64,000 nt of DNA from Phragmites australis (GCF_958298935.1 NC_084942.1:15321501-15385500); one strand, 5' to 3'; positions 10,202 to 23,933 are shown, counted from the stretch's first letter. The notes: a model not told the origin generated them from the sequence alone. A program made the numbers and translations.

Positions 10202-13200
10202 AAAACACCTTAATGAACAAAATATACAACCATAAAAATGTAAATTCAAATATGGATTTGCTAAACTAAACCTCAAAAGCATGCAATAGACACATGATGG
10301 TGGAAATAAATAACCATAAAAAAACCTGGTGAGTTTTCATTTACGTAGGTCTGCATCCTGGTAGGTGCAGACTGTGATGTTCCATCTAAGTTATGTGGAA
10401 TGAATCTGGTGAGTTTTCATTTACATATGGTGAGTTTTCATTTACATAGGTGTGCAACCTGGTGAGTGCAGATTGTGATGTTCCTATCTTAGTTATGTGG
10501 AATGAACCTAGCAAATGAGCTCGAATGAATGTTAGCAGACTGTTAGTCATGGATGGTAGCTAAATATTATCACAAATGACCATAAAACCATTGAACATCA
10601 TATATCGTTATTCATGGATTGCGGCGTGAAAGGTGATCTTAGGTTTCCATTGACACTGGTTGTCCCATTGGTCTTTTGCTGACGTTTTCCATGACGCTTT
10701 CTATTAAGTTCATCTTTCTGTTACTCAGACAGTTGGGACCGCATGCCCCTTATCATTTGCTTATACTATTAAGACAATATAAACATTGTGGTCCAACACT
10801 CATTGTTTCAACTCCATCCAAACTATCAATGGAATGACGACCTTCAACAATATATAAGAGGCATTATAGTATTAGGGGTTGACACCTTATACAATTATTG
10901 TAGCATTGCAGAGATTAATATTACCCAAGTTTATAGTATCTGTTAGGTCTTTAAATGAAGAGAGACCACCGCTTGTTTTTGAGGAAGAAGATGAACGTTG
11001 GTCCATCATTACAACTACCAAAGCATGATGATCAGTTGATTCTTCCTAACTAGGGATCAAATGGCAAATATATAGGAAATAACATAACCAATAACAATTC
11101 TTCCGCACCTTGATCATATTGTGAGTCTGTGACCCTGTCTTTAGTGGCCCTTCGTCGGTTTGGGCTGTTGTCATGGTAGAGGGGCAACATCTAGCCTTTT
11201 TCGTTGCAGGGAAGGGTGACCGATCGAATGTTTCCGACAATGATGAAAGTGTGTCACTTACAACCAAATATCACAACAATTATATTAAAATACCTTCCGA
11301 GATGTTCACTACCTGCAAGATTTAGATTAATAAGGCATTCCACATTGAATTCATATATTGCGAAGAGCCTCACAATTTTTATAGTTCCTGATATATGTTC
11401 TACAGCCCGCTACATAATGTTAATTACCTTTAGGAACATGTCAAATGGAGATATACTATTAGTTGTCAGTATTGCACAAGTTAGTTAATTGGAAATATTG
11501 GCATGAGCTTATATTATACAATTAACTTTTGATTAAGGGGAAATCAAACAAACACATTTGGCTTATATAATTTCTAATTCAAGCAATAGAGTGAGTAATA
11601 TCGATCAGAAAATCAACTCTTTATCACAATAAATCCTATGGCACTGATTATTGGTAGCCATGATTTGGTTGCATGTATGGATCTAATTAGGTGGCTATTT
11701 CCCAGCAGGTGCAGACATGGAGGGCTGCAGCAAGCACGATTGATAAAGAACATGAAGATAAGAATTGTCAGTAAAAAACAATACATACTACAATCAGAAA
11801 GCTCAATGCTAAATTTACCTTTGAGCCTCTCTCAAGCTATCCTGCATTGTTTGTTTAGAGTTCGACCATATACTTTCACACATATTTCAAAATCTCAGTA
11901 AACCAAGGTGCGATGCAGATATAGAAAACATAGCGCTGATTATGTAAAAAAAATATGGATAGCCATGATTTCGTTGCATGTATGGAGCTGATTAGGTGGC
12001 TAGTTTCCAGCTGGTGCGGACATGGAGGGCTGTAGCAACCGGCGATCGATAAAGAAAATGAAGTAGACAGGAATCATGGGTAGAAAACAGTACATACTCC
12101 AAACGGAAAGCTCAATGCTAAATATACCTTTTAACCTCTATCAGGCTATCCTGCATTGTTTGTTTAGAGTTGGACCCTTTATTTTCACATAGATTTCAAA
12201 ATCTTAGTAAACCAAGGTGCGATACGAATATAAAAAATCTTACAACAAAAAACAAAATCATGCATAAGTAGTGAGCGAACCTGGTTGCAAACTTGAGAAA
12301 AAACTTGTACCAAAAAGAATAGATGCAATCATGGAAAGAACAGGATGTCTGAACTGATCACTTATCTAAATTGCCTCAACACAGGTCAAAACATCAAGCT
12401 CAAGTAAAATGTGCGGCATGTCACAGTATTGGTGTTAACTTTTGAAGTTTTATGCTAGCAAAAGGACATATTGAACCGATATATGGGCATCATTTTTGTT
12501 TGATCATTCATAAATCACGAAGGACGGCTTACCTATTTATCTTATAAGAGATGATATCAGATGACATGATCACAACTAGGATAATCTTTAACAGACAGTG
12601 ATTCCTGATTGAACAAACCAAACAAATTAAACCAAATAATCAATAATCTGCGACAGGTTTGGACCCTCACCGCCAACCCACATCGGGCCTGAGCACACAC
12701 ACAAAAAGAAAGGTTGTCAAATCAGAGCAATTATTGTAGTAAGAGAATAGGGATCCGAGGGGAATTCGTACCAGCAACCAAGATAATCAAAATTCAAAAG
12801 ATCGTGCATTGTTGAACTGCAATTAGGGCACTAGGGAAGAAGGAGAAAAGACGATGGCGAGTAGATTTGCCACCACTTGTGGAGCAGTCGCCCCTATAGG
12901 CGGTGGAATATGGTAGAAGAGCCGATGCCAATGGTACAAGCAATGGCACGAGCGGGCAAGGGGCGAACGGGAAGGGGGAGGGAAGAGGAGTGATGGCCTG
13001 ATGGGCAGGGAGGGAGCAGCTTGGTATAAATTGTGTAAGGAAGGTGACCACACTAATTTGGTATGAGTTGTGTAAGAAATGTGTTCACGTTGATTTGGTA
13101 TGAGGGACGATTTGGTACAGTCTTTTTAGGTAGGAAATTGACAACTTAGATTCAGATTGAAATGTTGGCCATTGTAGGGAACAAATAAATTAAATCAAAA

Positions 13201-14348
13201 TCAGTTGAGGGGAGTGGAGGGCCAAGTAATTTTGGCCATTGGATTCGGATATTAGAGTTTATGTAATCACGTGGATACTTGTTGGCTGGACATTGAATTT
13301 CCACCAGTTAATGATAACTTATTCTCGGACATTGGATTGAATGAAACACCATCAAATTAATCTTTGTTATTAGATGTTAACAAATTTAAGGGTGTTGGTT
13401 GTTATGTGGACATTTTTTTGGTATGCATAGGATTATTTTAACTCTTGCTTTTATAGTTTAGATAGATAATTTAGCAATAAAAAGGTGCATGTGATTGTCT
13501 ACTTCATGCGCTTTTTCATGTGAATATTAAAATACGAATATAGTACAGCTGCACGAGTGTGTTTATCCCAAGGCCCAAGGCCTCCTCGTCTTCGTCATAT
13601 TGTAGGCACGACCTTGTAAATTGTTTTCTTATCACTTTACTAGTTCACGTGGGACTAACCCATGTATTCTTTGAAATTCTCAAATTGGGCCAACAATAGA
13701 CAAAAATCCAATATTTACATCCTACGCCAAGGTTTTGCAGGATTTGATCCCCAACCTCGTAAATCCTAATTCAGAGCATGAGAGTATTTCCCGTTGTATG
13801 TAGGAACCAAACTTTTTTTTTTTTGCAACATGCGCATAAATGTCGTATTTGGCCCAAAGAAATTACATATGATTTTTGCAACTTTTACTGGGAACTATTC
13901 AATTCACAGTTAGGGTACTTAGTATTTTAGACCTTTAATAGACGATGTGATAACTGTTACACTACTCAAACTAACCCGGCCACTAAATTAGCAGCACTTC
14001 TTATGTTTTAGAATTTGTACTATTGTTGAAGACCAGTGTTTCTCTATTGCGACTTCTCATTAAAACTAGAATTAGTAGTAAATTGCATATATAGACTAAG
14101 GCATACACCCAAACTAAAAAAAACAACAACAAATAGATAAATGTACTTCCCAAGACCTTCCGATCTATCATATAAGAAACAGATGAGACAAGAACTCAGA
14201 CATTCCCTAACTCTTATTTACAGAAGAAACAAGTTTCCTCACTACCTAGTCTACTCATTTTGGGACCAACTTTTGACAAACTTCATATACCTTTGCCTTT
14301 CTTTTATACCTGGATGACGAATGTGCATACATACTACTATACATGTGC
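10202..14348. other. Gene-poor AT-rich stretch with tandem duplications
   Basis: No coding gene was recognised. Two duplications stand out: about 10328-10408 is repeated at 10427-10507 (ggtgagttttcatttac and gttatgtggaatgaa in both), and about 11637-11925 is repeated at 11932-12236. A GC-richer patch at 12820-13040 has no credible reading frame. Confidence 0.6.
11637..12236. repeat. Tandem duplication, unit about 295 bp
   Basis: Both copies contain tagccatgatttsgttgcat, gacatggagggctg, gctatcctgcattgtttg and agtaaaccaaggtgcgat in the same order and spacing. They differ by roughly one base in ten, so the duplication is not recent. Confidence 0.8.
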
Positions 14349-14367
14349 ATATCATACTTTTAAATTT

Positions 14368-14508
14368 TTCATTTATTTTTTTAAGAACCGGCCCCCTTGT
14401 CCGGGCCTATATTGAAGACCAAATTAGGAATGTGCGATACTCAGGAATCAAACCCAGTTGGTGCGGCCATACCCTGTGGCTTTGCTACCGCACTCTGTAT
14501 GTATTCGC
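14368..14508 (-). mobile_element. tRNA-derived SINE with target-site duplication
   Basis: On the minus strand, tagcaaagccacagg (14473-14487) resembles a Pol III A box. Farther downstream, ggtttgattcc (14444-14454) matches a B box with one change. The unit ends on the minus strand in an A-rich tail after the ccggttcttaaaaaaata segment. Flanks repeat almost exactly: catcatacttttaattt just beyond 14508 and catatcatacttttaaattt just before 14368. Internal promoter order, A-rich 3' end and long target repeats together define a SINE. I cannot assign a named family. Confidence 0.7.
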
Positions 14509-14524
14509 ATCATACTTTTAATTT

Positions 14525-14895
14525 GATATATATTGTTCAAGAAAATGCACAAAATCATTGCGTAGAGTCATGAAAATATATTTGCTGAAATTTCAGTCTG
14601 TATGAACTTCTTTATCATGTCACCCGACATGTGCATGGCGATTATTGTTCCAGGACACACACCAATCGTGGCCGCAGAAGAACGCACGTGTTCCCTCTGG
14701 GCACGGTGGGCCCGCGGCCTTGTCGCAGTTCGGTGCATGGCATAATTGGCCAGGCGCGCGCCGCTGGAAAAGGGATCAGATTCGTCCCCCGAACCAACTT
14801 CAAACTAACGAAATTTATACCACCAATCTTGTCGATTCTTGTTTGCCCTTATTTTAACCCTCCGAATTAGCATTTGTTTTTATGTCACGTAGCAG
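14525..14895. other. Short intergenic stretch
   Basis: A GC-richer patch at 14640-14800 has two short overlapping open frames but no recognisable product. It sits between the SINE and the hAT element. Confidence 0.4.
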
Positions 14896-16069
14896 CAGGG
14901 TTCCAAAATTCAACGGTTACCGAGAAAAAAATCGTGATAACCGGCCATCTCGATCCGGCTCAGTTTCAGAAACCGAACTGTAACCGAATTTGAATTCAAA
15001 AAATTCAAAAAAATTAAAAAATATTTTTAAAAAACTAGACACAATCCTAAGACCTTCTGTGAAAAAAATTTCAAATATAATATCATTTGCATCGTATTCT
15101 ATAGGGAGTAAGTTTGAAAAAAGTTGAAGCGTGCGGCTCAGTTATTAACTCATGTTAAGAAAAAGTTTAACATGTAAACACATTTTTTTTGTGTAGAACG
15201 TATCTTAAGAGGATCTTTAAAATTGATTTCACTTTATTTAGAGTTTTATTAATTTCTCTATGATTTTTAAAAATTTCACAAGTATAAAATGAATATGTTA
15301 AGAAACAACACTGTAATTAACTTTTTCATGTCTATTATTATTTTCCCTACATAAATCATAGTATAAATAAACTAATAAAAGTGGTTTCACTAATTTTTGA
15401 GGTGTGATGGGTCAGTTATGAATTAATCTAGTCGCAAAATATTTACACAATCATGCATGTTACAATAACTAATTCATGGGTTCATGTATTTTTAAAAGAC
15501 ATAGGATCATGTAAGAAGACTAAAAAAATTAGTTTCATGATTTTTGAATTAGCAAAGAGTAAACTATGCATTTAACTTGGTTTAAAAAATACATTTTCTC
15601 ACAGAAAATTTTGAACTTTTTTATGAGTATAAATACTTTTATCATGTAGATCATGTTACAAGGAAACCAAAAAAAATTATTTCACTTGATTTGAAGCTCA
15701 GATGAATTAGTTATTGATTTTACAAGATTGAGATAATTTTTGGGATTTTTGTTGAACTTCACTGAAAATCGAGAAAACCGCTCAATAAATCGAGAAAACC
15801 GAGCGGTTACCGAGAAAACTGAGTGGTTAACGACAATGCAGAAAATTTGAGAAAACCGCTCGATAAATCGCAAAAATCGCTCGGTAACCGGTCCAATTCG
15901 ACCGGTTACCGAGCGGCTAAAATCGCGAATTTTCCCCCAAATTTCAAATTTATTTAAATGAATTTTATCCGAATTTTTTTGAAAATTCAAGTAGTTAGCG
16001 CGGTAATCACGATTTTTCGGTTACCGCCGGAGCTCGGTAACCAAGCTCCGGTTGGTAACGTAAACCTTG
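14896..16069. mobile_element. Non-autonomous hAT element, 1174 bp
   Basis: The ends are cagggtt (14896) and aaccttg (16069, reverse complement caaggtt). They are flanked by 8-bp direct repeats cgtagcag (14888-14895) and catagcag (16070-16077), one mismatch. Subterminal regions on both sides are packed with variants of cggttaccgag and its complement, while the centre is AT-rich and noncoding. An 8-bp target site with CAGGGTT-type ends is the hAT signature. It lacks a transposase and would need one in trans. The short open frame at 15682-15990 on the minus strand is a by-product of the repeats. Confidence 0.75.
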
Positions 16070-16234
16070 CATAGCAGAGCAATGGACGTCTTGTGAATTG
16101 TCTGTTGATCGAATATCCATCCTCGTTAATTGTTTTGCCTTAATTTGAAAGTATTTTCCATTACAAATCTACTAATATTATTTTCATATGACAAATCTTA
16201 ATATTTTATTTATATTAATTATTGAAGTTTCTAA

Positions 16235-16636
16235 GGGTGTATTTGGTTCACCGCATCTTCCCTATCCTAGCCTATCGGATGTGTAGAATTCCAAAAAAGA
16301 AGCATGTTTGGTTGTTTTAATCTACTATTACAATCTAGCTTGACGGGTGCAAATATACGACATCATTTGACATGGCGGATGCAGGCTTCGCATCTGCTCA
16401 GGTATTCAAGTCCACTTATCAGTGTCACAAAATTATCTTCATACAAGTAACTAATCACAATCTCAACTATTACATCTGGTCATGTGATTTCAGATTCAGT
16501 CAAACAAACAGAAACTCAGCTCAGCTTTTCCAGATAGATACAACCAACTAAACATTTTCTCAACAAATATAACTCCGTACAACCTGTTTATACAATGCAG
16601 CTCTACGAAACATCGTCCGGAGAACCAAATACACCC
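16235..16636. mobile_element. Tourist-type (PIF/Harbinger) MITE, 402 bp
   Basis: The terminal inverted repeats are gggtgtatttggttc at the left and gaaccaaatacaccc at the right. They are flanked by the trinucleotide taa on both sides (16232-16234, 16637-16639). Size, ends and TAA target site fit the Tourist class. No coding capacity. Confidence 0.85.
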
Positions 16637-16639
16637 TAA

Positions 16640-19600
16640 AGGTTGACTGCATGCGTCCATAAATACATTTATTTGAGAATGGAGGGATTACTATTTTTCC
16701 CGTATCACTGCTTTCACAAACTTGTTTGTAGGCATGATTTATAATTATTTATAAATAATAAATTTCACAAAACTACAAATAAATTGAATAAATTATTGTA
16801 AAACTACATATTAAAATGATCTTATCAGATAACCACTGATTTAAGGAAATGTTTTTCACAAAACTATAGATCCAAGGACCAGATATTCTTATATCTGTTT
16901 TCTGACAACCAAGTTGCAGTCGTTTGGGATAATCTTATGCATTTAGAACATGTGAATCAATTTATAAGAATAGCATGGGTTATACCAAGTACTCAGTAAA
17001 TTATGGTGAAAACCCTCATCTCCGACAATACGACTCGAAAACTCTCGTCTTATATGGTTTGAGAACACACAGTCGTCTGAGATTGAGCATCATAGATAAC
17101 TTGTCAGAGATAAACATACACCGCTTCCTATATATATATATATATATATGACGTACGTGTTAGAAAGAAATTTCCATGTCTTCATAAAGCCTTCTATGGC
17201 CACTTTTCCTTTATGAAAAAAGTACAGCAACTAGTTAACTAATTTCGATCTCGCAAAAGAAAAGACGCTGTTTCTTATGATGATGTCTTCCAGATGTGCA
17301 TTCCCTTCAAGAAAAAAATAAATCTGCAAAGGACAACTATGGAAAGCTAAACAATCACGACAATTTAGGGTCAGAGTAACTCAATCAGTACCGGCCGCAC
17401 AAAGATAACGTCCTTGTCGTCCCTGCCCCCACAAAATTAAGGTCCTACTTGTAGTACTTGTCATCCTCTTGACAAGGATGGTTTTAGCTCTTTTTATTAC
17501 GCACCTAGCTACTAATAGCAGATCATTAGATTTGAGAGAGAAATCTTCAAACGATTGTCACCTGCAGATTCCTGCTGCGCCAGCTTCTCGATATTTTAAT
17601 ATTACTTGTATGTATGTGTGTAAACACAATTTGTGTGCTAATCATTGAGCAGATCAGTGTCAGGATTATATTGGAATTAGGGGAATAGGGATGCATCATG
17701 TTGAAGGCAACACTGCAACCACATTTCCCTCTCGATAAGCAAGCTCATGAACAAGCTAACCTCGAGTGTCTGTCTAAACAATCAACAATGCAAGTCCAAC
17801 ATCCAGGGCCGTAATTCATGGCTCTGATCTCCACACGCCTAAGAATTCTTCAATGGTACAGGTTGCGTTTCTGGTCTTTGCAGTTTTCTGGAAGAGAACC
17901 ACTAGTTGTTTGGTTCAGGGCCGCAAGATGGACAAGTTTAATTCTTTCTATGCCTTTAGTTTCTCACCACTTGTGCTGCACATATTTGTTTTCTCACTTT
18001 GTGATAAACCTGTTAGGCCATAACCAGAAATATGCCTCGCGCCGGGCAAGGATAGGCCCATCTACCTATTTAAATTTATGGATGTGAAAATTACAAATAA
18101 AGGAGGGGGAGGGTTGGATTGTGCATCCTCTCCTCTCCCTCCGACAGTGAGGTTTAGTCCTGCCAATAGCCTAGCTTAGCCACACGCCCACACTCTATAG
18201 CAACTAAACTTTTGATAGCCTTGAAGTTCACCTCCCATCTTTCGATACCGTCCCACAATGTGTGGTCCGCCATGGCAGTACTGGCACTGCTTTGCCATGT
18301 GCAGGAACGTTCCAAATGTGTTGTGCACATTAACCAATGTTCTTGAATAGGAGTACTAAATGCTTGATAAAATGTTGAGACACGTTTGGCAGATTTTCTG
18401 AATTTTTTGCGGGGATCATAATGTTTTATGAAACTACTGTAAGATCACTATATGTTTCAGGTGAGCCCCAAGAGTAATTTACTTGTCGTATCGCAATAGG
18501 GACTGGATTGAAAGTTGATAATAAAACCACGATCCCGAGAGTAGAATCTCATAGTATACATCGTGTAGGATTTGTGTAGCACTGAACTCGATCAGCGTTG
18601 AGTAGGATCATGATCCAAGAACAAACTATATCAGCTAATAACATTCTAGATTATCTGTCGTTAATTTAGATCCTATCAGTGTAGTTAGTTACTTTGTTTT
18701 TTTGGTTTATTCATGCTGTATGTTCTATTAGTGTAGGTACCTTTAGGGATACATGTTGTTTAATGGGACGTTTAGATGATTAATTTATGCAAAAGGTTAA
18801 ACAAATAATATTCAAAGACAAATTTAGTTGAATGTAACATGAATAAGCTAATGTTTCAAAAATTAAATATAGAGTTACATAGGGGCTAATTTCCCTAGAA
18901 CAAAATTTCCAATATATACAAAGGAAATATGCGGCTGCATATAGGAGCCGAGTCGTGTCAATTTTCAATACATGAAAACAAAAAATTCAACATTTTAAAA
19001 TTAAGCATTGACTTACATAAAGGGCATGACAAGTGACTGAGCTTCACAAAAAATTTCAAGGGGGCGAAGAACAAAGTAAATTAAAAAACATTCAAATAAT
19101 AAACCATAATACTAACATATGGTACAATTTATAGCCATCAAAGAATAATACATTGACATTTCCCATACTTGGGTTTAAAATACATATTCAAATGAGATTA
19201 AAAGACCATAATACGTAGAAAGAACTCTAAAATAGAGTACTATGTATACCAGCATGGGATGCATACTGAGTGCTAATTTTCTTAAGCTCCATCCCTGGGC
19301 ATGATGCAGGCCGAGCTCAGCAACTTGGCTCAACATGATGGGTATAGGTGATCATTTTAATTTATAGCAAAGCATTGAAAAAAAAACTTTACGGGAACTT
19401 TTCTAACTACATTTTCTGTCCAGTTGGTGGCCTGAATCATCACACCATAGCCTGCAGAGCTGTAGGTTGCTTGCTCAGAAAACCATTCACAAAGATAACA
19501 AAATAAAATAAAAGAGCAAGAAGAAAGGTAAACAAGAGATCTCAAGGCGACGCAGTTTCCATTACTGCACGATAAGTGTGGTCTAATCATAACGGTGCCG

Positions 19601-20015
19601 GCCGTGGCTCATGATGACCTCCATAAGCAAGGGTCCTTTTCGTGCACGACGGTTCTCTGTGGTCCTAGAGGAAGAAGAAGAAGCAAGAGACTATAACTGA
19701 TTTATGATAACTATGTGTGCCTAAGGGTACCTTCATTCTTTAAATATGTTCACTTTCACCTTCAAAAGTACTTGAAATGGACCCGAAAAGAGTACGATTT
19801 GTGGCCCGCGAAATTTTGCTTTACAATCCTATTGTATGGAACAGATCCTGCTCAAGTAAGGCCGTCGCCCCATAGTGAAATCAATGTACTTCGTGGAACA
19901 ATTCGACATATGACTAACGTAAGTTTAAGTTGTGTCATCGAGAATTTGTATTGTAGAATCATAGATTCGCCATCACGCATGAGTACTAGTATAATTCTGC
20001 GCACTGCTTGTACAG
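16640..20015. other. Intergenic, no gene recognised
   Basis: AT-rich sequence with a (TA)n run at about 17131-17149. Short open frames at 17818-18087 and 19715-20053 show no domain and no coding-like composition. Confidence 0.55.
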
Positions 20016-20285
20016 AATGGACCATGGGCATCATCGCCACACCTACCGCCTGATTGCTCTGCTATGCTCCAAGTGCCGCACCTGCAGACAGACAGGGCAT
20101 ATGCCTGCACTGCTGCAACGCTCGAGTGCACAGCAACAGCAGCATCCCCAACAGAGCGTCCATCCTCAGAAGCTGGCCTGACTGTGATGAGCCATGGTTG
20201 CTGTCATCTGCCTCTAGGGAATCTGGCTACAGATGCACTGGAAGGGGGCATCTTGTCTGGCCCAGTTTCAGATCTCCAGAGTATG
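20016..20285 (+). CDS. Possible orphan exon, product unknown
   Basis: An acceptor-like tgcttgtacag ends at 20015. It is followed by 270 bp (90 codons) fully open in one frame, ending at a donor-like ATG|GTAGTC. The translation starts NGPWASSPHLPPDCSAML and contains ERPSSEAGLTVMSHG. Residue choice looks protein-like rather than random, but no domain is recognised. No flanking exons could be linked, so this may be a captured gene fragment. Support is limited to open frame plus splice-like edges. Confidence 0.25.
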
Positions 20286-20426
20286 GTAGTCACTAGGGAT
20301 GGTAAGGAGGGGTTACACAAATGGAAATAAGTTTAAATTATTGTTCTCGACTCTACTTCTTGTTGATAGTAAAATGTCAATAGATAAGACTTCTTCTGCA
20401 TAAAAGATGAGCTGTTTTATCTTTTA

Positions 20427-22425
20427 AAAAAAAAACAAACGGCACTTGACAGTGCCCGTTTCTATTGATATAGAAGAAAAAAAATACAAGAATATAGTCC
20501 TAGAAGACTATAATAAAAAAAATAAGAAAAAACAACAAATGCAATAGCTAAACCACAATAAGAAAGTGCAACTACTTACTACTTAGCCAGAAGGACAAAA
20601 GATCCGCAACACGTGCCAACAACTGAAGAAAATCACCAAGCCACTACCCACCACAACGCCGAGCACAGCCGCCTTGCGCCGAAGTCGGCTACCGCTATGC
20701 GGAACCGACTGTTGCGAGCTGTCGAGCCCCACCAGCTCCAAAGCACAGAAAACCAGCTACATTGTTGGCCTTTCCACCATTGCCACCGCAAGCACGTGAG
20801 CGGGAGTTGTGCCGCACCGCACTCACCGCCACCATGCAGGGTAAGCCGCCATAACCCGGCTCCCACCATAGTGTGTCGCCGCCTGTCACCACGAGGAACA
20901 GGCACCACCCCCGACCCAGCACTTGCCACACCAGACTGGTCATTGCTATGCAAGACTAGCCGCCACCGCTACCCAGGCCTTACGCAGATTCGGACGCCTC
21001 ATTGGGATGCCGCACTAGCTGTCGCCAAATGGGACTAGGCCACCCTGCCACTAAGACAACATAGCAGAGCACCCTAACCAGGACCAGGCATGCCCGAGGC
21101 TTCTGCATGGCCTAGGCCACCCCTCGCCAGACTACACGCCGCCATGCGGGTCTAGCTACCGCTAAGCACCTAGCTATCGCACAACTGCTACACGCGGGTT
21201 GGTTGCCCGCTGCAACCGATGTCCGGCCCTGAAGCCGAACCCCGGTCACGGTCATGCGACATCGAAAGGCCACTGTGGAGCAGACCGCACCACACCGAGA
21301 AGGCCTTCACTGTGCAGGACACATCGTTGTAGTGCCGCTGCAGCACCACACAAATCCGTCGGCCGAGAGCACCACCATATCCGGTCACTTCCAAGGCCGC
21401 TGCCCACTCGACGCCTCAATCATTACGTGCGGGTGCCACCCCACACTGGCTGTAGGACACCACACTTCAAACCCGGTGTGCCTCATCATTGGGGATGTGT
21501 GGCACTACCCTGCAAGTTGCGCCCAACCTCCCTTTGCCGCGCCGCTATCAATCTGATAGCCGCACCGCGCACACAGTCGCCCGGATACCACCAGCTCCGC
21601 CACCCTGATCCCCTTAGCCTCAACACCGCATTGCTCAGAACCACTGCGCCACCGCAGACCTCTAACCCACTACGCCACCGCAGGCCTCTGCACCGCCCCA
21701 CCACAGCATCAGCAGCAGCACACCATCACTGGACACCTCTGCAACACCACAGCACTGCCGAGTTCAACACCACTATGGCACCACACCGCACCGCACCGTT
21801 GCTCCATTGTCAATCGCAACAACACCACCCCAACATCAGATGCATTGCGTCGATTTGGACATCACCACGCTGAACCAGCCACCGCCATGTCATCCTCCGC
21901 CTCACCACCGGCATCTCCAATGAAGGGAAACCAACTATGGCCACCGCTGAACCAAAGCAATGCCCATCACGTGGGTCCGGTCATCGCCAATCGAAACCGG
22001 CCACCACCATTTGGATTCGACCACCACCGACCGGATCTGATCGCCACCATGTAGATCCGCTATGACCTCCTCCTTCGGCCACCTCCCTCGCAGATCCATC
22101 TCCACCTTCTCCTCCAGCCATCTCCCGTGCTAAACCGTGGCCACCACCCTCTCTGACCGCCTCCCGGCATGGAGAGGAAGCATCGCTACATGAGTCAAGC
22201 TGCCAACTCCACACCCGCTCTAGCTCGTGCACCGCCATGCTCGCCCAAAGGAGAAGCCTCGCGCGCCACCATCCTTGCAGCAGCGTGGATTTTCGGCGGC
22301 TTGCTCCGGCAGCGGCGAGGTGGAAAGGAGGAGGGAGAGGGGTGGTGGCACCGGGAATCAAGGGGACGCCCGAGTCGCCCCTAGGAGCAGCACGGGGCTA
22401 CGGCATAACCATCCGATACATTTGA
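20427..22425 (-). mobile_element. GC-rich LINE-like retroposon remnant
   Basis: On the minus strand a 2-kb GC-rich, non-coding block full of CCACC/GGTGG motifs ends with cttctatatcaatagaaacg, a short stem-forming cactgtcaagtgcc and a T/A-rich tail at 20427-20440. This resembles the 3' ends of grass LINEs. No reverse transcriptase is present, so it would be an internally deleted or non-autonomous copy. Target repeats were not found. The long plus-strand frames at 20613-21038 and 21199-21873 are low-complexity His/Pro/Thr strings and are not called as genes. Confidence 0.35.
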
Positions 22426-23780
22426 TCAACCTTCTTCTCTAAATATCATAGATCAAAACTTCTTTACAAAGGATAATGTGGCCAATCCTGATTGAACGCT
22501 GATGTGCCTCGACTCTCGATCGAATAAATCTAAGGAGTGAGAGTTGCGACTGTAAAGTTTCTGCAAATAAATTTAGTCCGTATATATTTCCTCTTTTTTC
22601 CCGTGCAATGCATGTATCAACAGTATTTTTTCTTCTAGATATACAGTTTACCATTATCTACAAGATGTACATGTGTACATAATGTATGTGTTTGGATCTT
22701 TTCATGTGTGCAAGTGCGAGAATAAAAAAACATGGTTGTATCTACACTTGTCATATCAGGTATTACTAAATTAGTATAGGCTGTGGCAGAACCTAGACCA
22801 TTAAACGGCTGTCACAGGGTCTGAGTCCCGAGAAGGGATTTTTGTAAAAAATATTGGTATGAAACTGAATTGTTGCATTGCCTGACCCTGTAACTGAAAA
22901 CTGAATCTGTAAGTTCTGACCAGCATGCTTGCTTGTGGTAGCTTTATTGCGCGTATCTAACGTCAACATCAAACAAATACAAATAGCGAAAACCAAGTCT
23001 CAAACCTATTCCTCACATAATCCAAGCACAAGAATCCCCTTCGCAAGCAACGGGGAAAAATGGGCGGTCAGCTTCAATTCTATAAGCGCTTCTTTTGGGG
23101 AGAGCCTAAACCATGTTGCAGTGTCATGGGAAAAATGGGCCGAGATCTTGCCTTCACAATCCTGGACTGTTGTCATGGCCTGCCATGCATTTGAGCCTGA
23201 AAATGATCGACCAGTGCAGCAAGGTGGGCCGCAGAGGGTTCACTTGGACTGATAGCATGAAAATATTGGGTTCATTTTCGCCCATTAGAGTCACAAAGTA
23301 TACATACACATCAAAGATAACGTCTTAGTCACTGTACTCCAAAATCCAAAAATCTAACTATAAATCGCATGAAAGAAAAATCATGAATTTGACCCATATC
23401 TCTGGAGTTATTGAAGCCAGCATGCAGAAGAACTGGACCTAATTACGGTTGAGTCCACAAATCTTCTTCTGAGACACCTAGTTGTACACGATCCTGGGAG
23501 ATTTTATTTCTAAAGAAGTCTAATTGCACCTGGTGAGTATTGTTGGCATGTCATTAAGTAGACATATTACAGCCTTTGTCTTTGTAACTTTTCTTAATTA
23601 CTATAATTGTTTTCTAGAATGCGCTGAAGAATTGCGTATCTTTAAAATTAAAAGATATGTTTCCTTTCTACAGCTGTTGTCTTTAGAATTGATAAATGGA
23701 TTCAGTGAGAATTTCGTACCAGGCATGTTATCTTTAGAATTGAACATTTAAACGACAGACCATTAGAAAAGCTAGCAATA
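22426..23780. other. Intergenic, no gene recognised
   Basis: AT-rich. An open frame at 22929-23252 lacks recognisable domains. Nothing further can be supported. Confidence 0.5.
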
Positions 23781-23870
23781 GGAAATGCCAGATCACAGAC
23801 GATCAGAGTAGGAAATGCCAGATCACAGACGATCAGAGTAGGAAATGCCATATTACAGACGATCAGAGTA
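23781..23870. repeat. Three tandem copies of a 30-bp unit
   Basis: The unit ggaaatgccagatcacagac plus gatcagagta occurs at 23781-23810, 23811-23840 and 23841-23870. The third copy has two or three changes (tattacagac). It lies just upstream of a TATA box and the possible secreted-peptide gene, so it could be promoter-associated. Confidence 0.9.
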
Positions 23871-23925
23871 CAAATGAAAATAAGTTGTTTCCTTCAGATT
23901 TCAGACTCAAAGGCATTCCCTTCTG

Positions 23926-23933
23926 TATAAATA
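23926..23933 (+). promoter_or_regulatory. TATA box of the possible peptide gene
   Basis: tataaata lies about 90 bp before the ATG at 24016, a normal plant TATA-to-ATG distance, and follows the 30-bp triplication. Confidence 0.5.

Noticed and set aside
14444..14487. tRNA gene
   Set aside because: A- and B-box matches exist but no cloverleaf, anticodon arm or acceptor stem forms, and long target repeats flank the unit; a SINE fits better.
21199..21873. 224-codon plus-strand frame
   Set aside because: Low-complexity His/Pro/Thr/Arg translation in a GC-rich block whose tail points to a minus-strand retroposon; no domain and no splice context.
23781..23870. Regularly spaced repeats resembling a CRISPR array
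   Set aside because: Units are contiguous with no unique spacers and lie in plant nuclear DNA; it is a simple tandem repeat.
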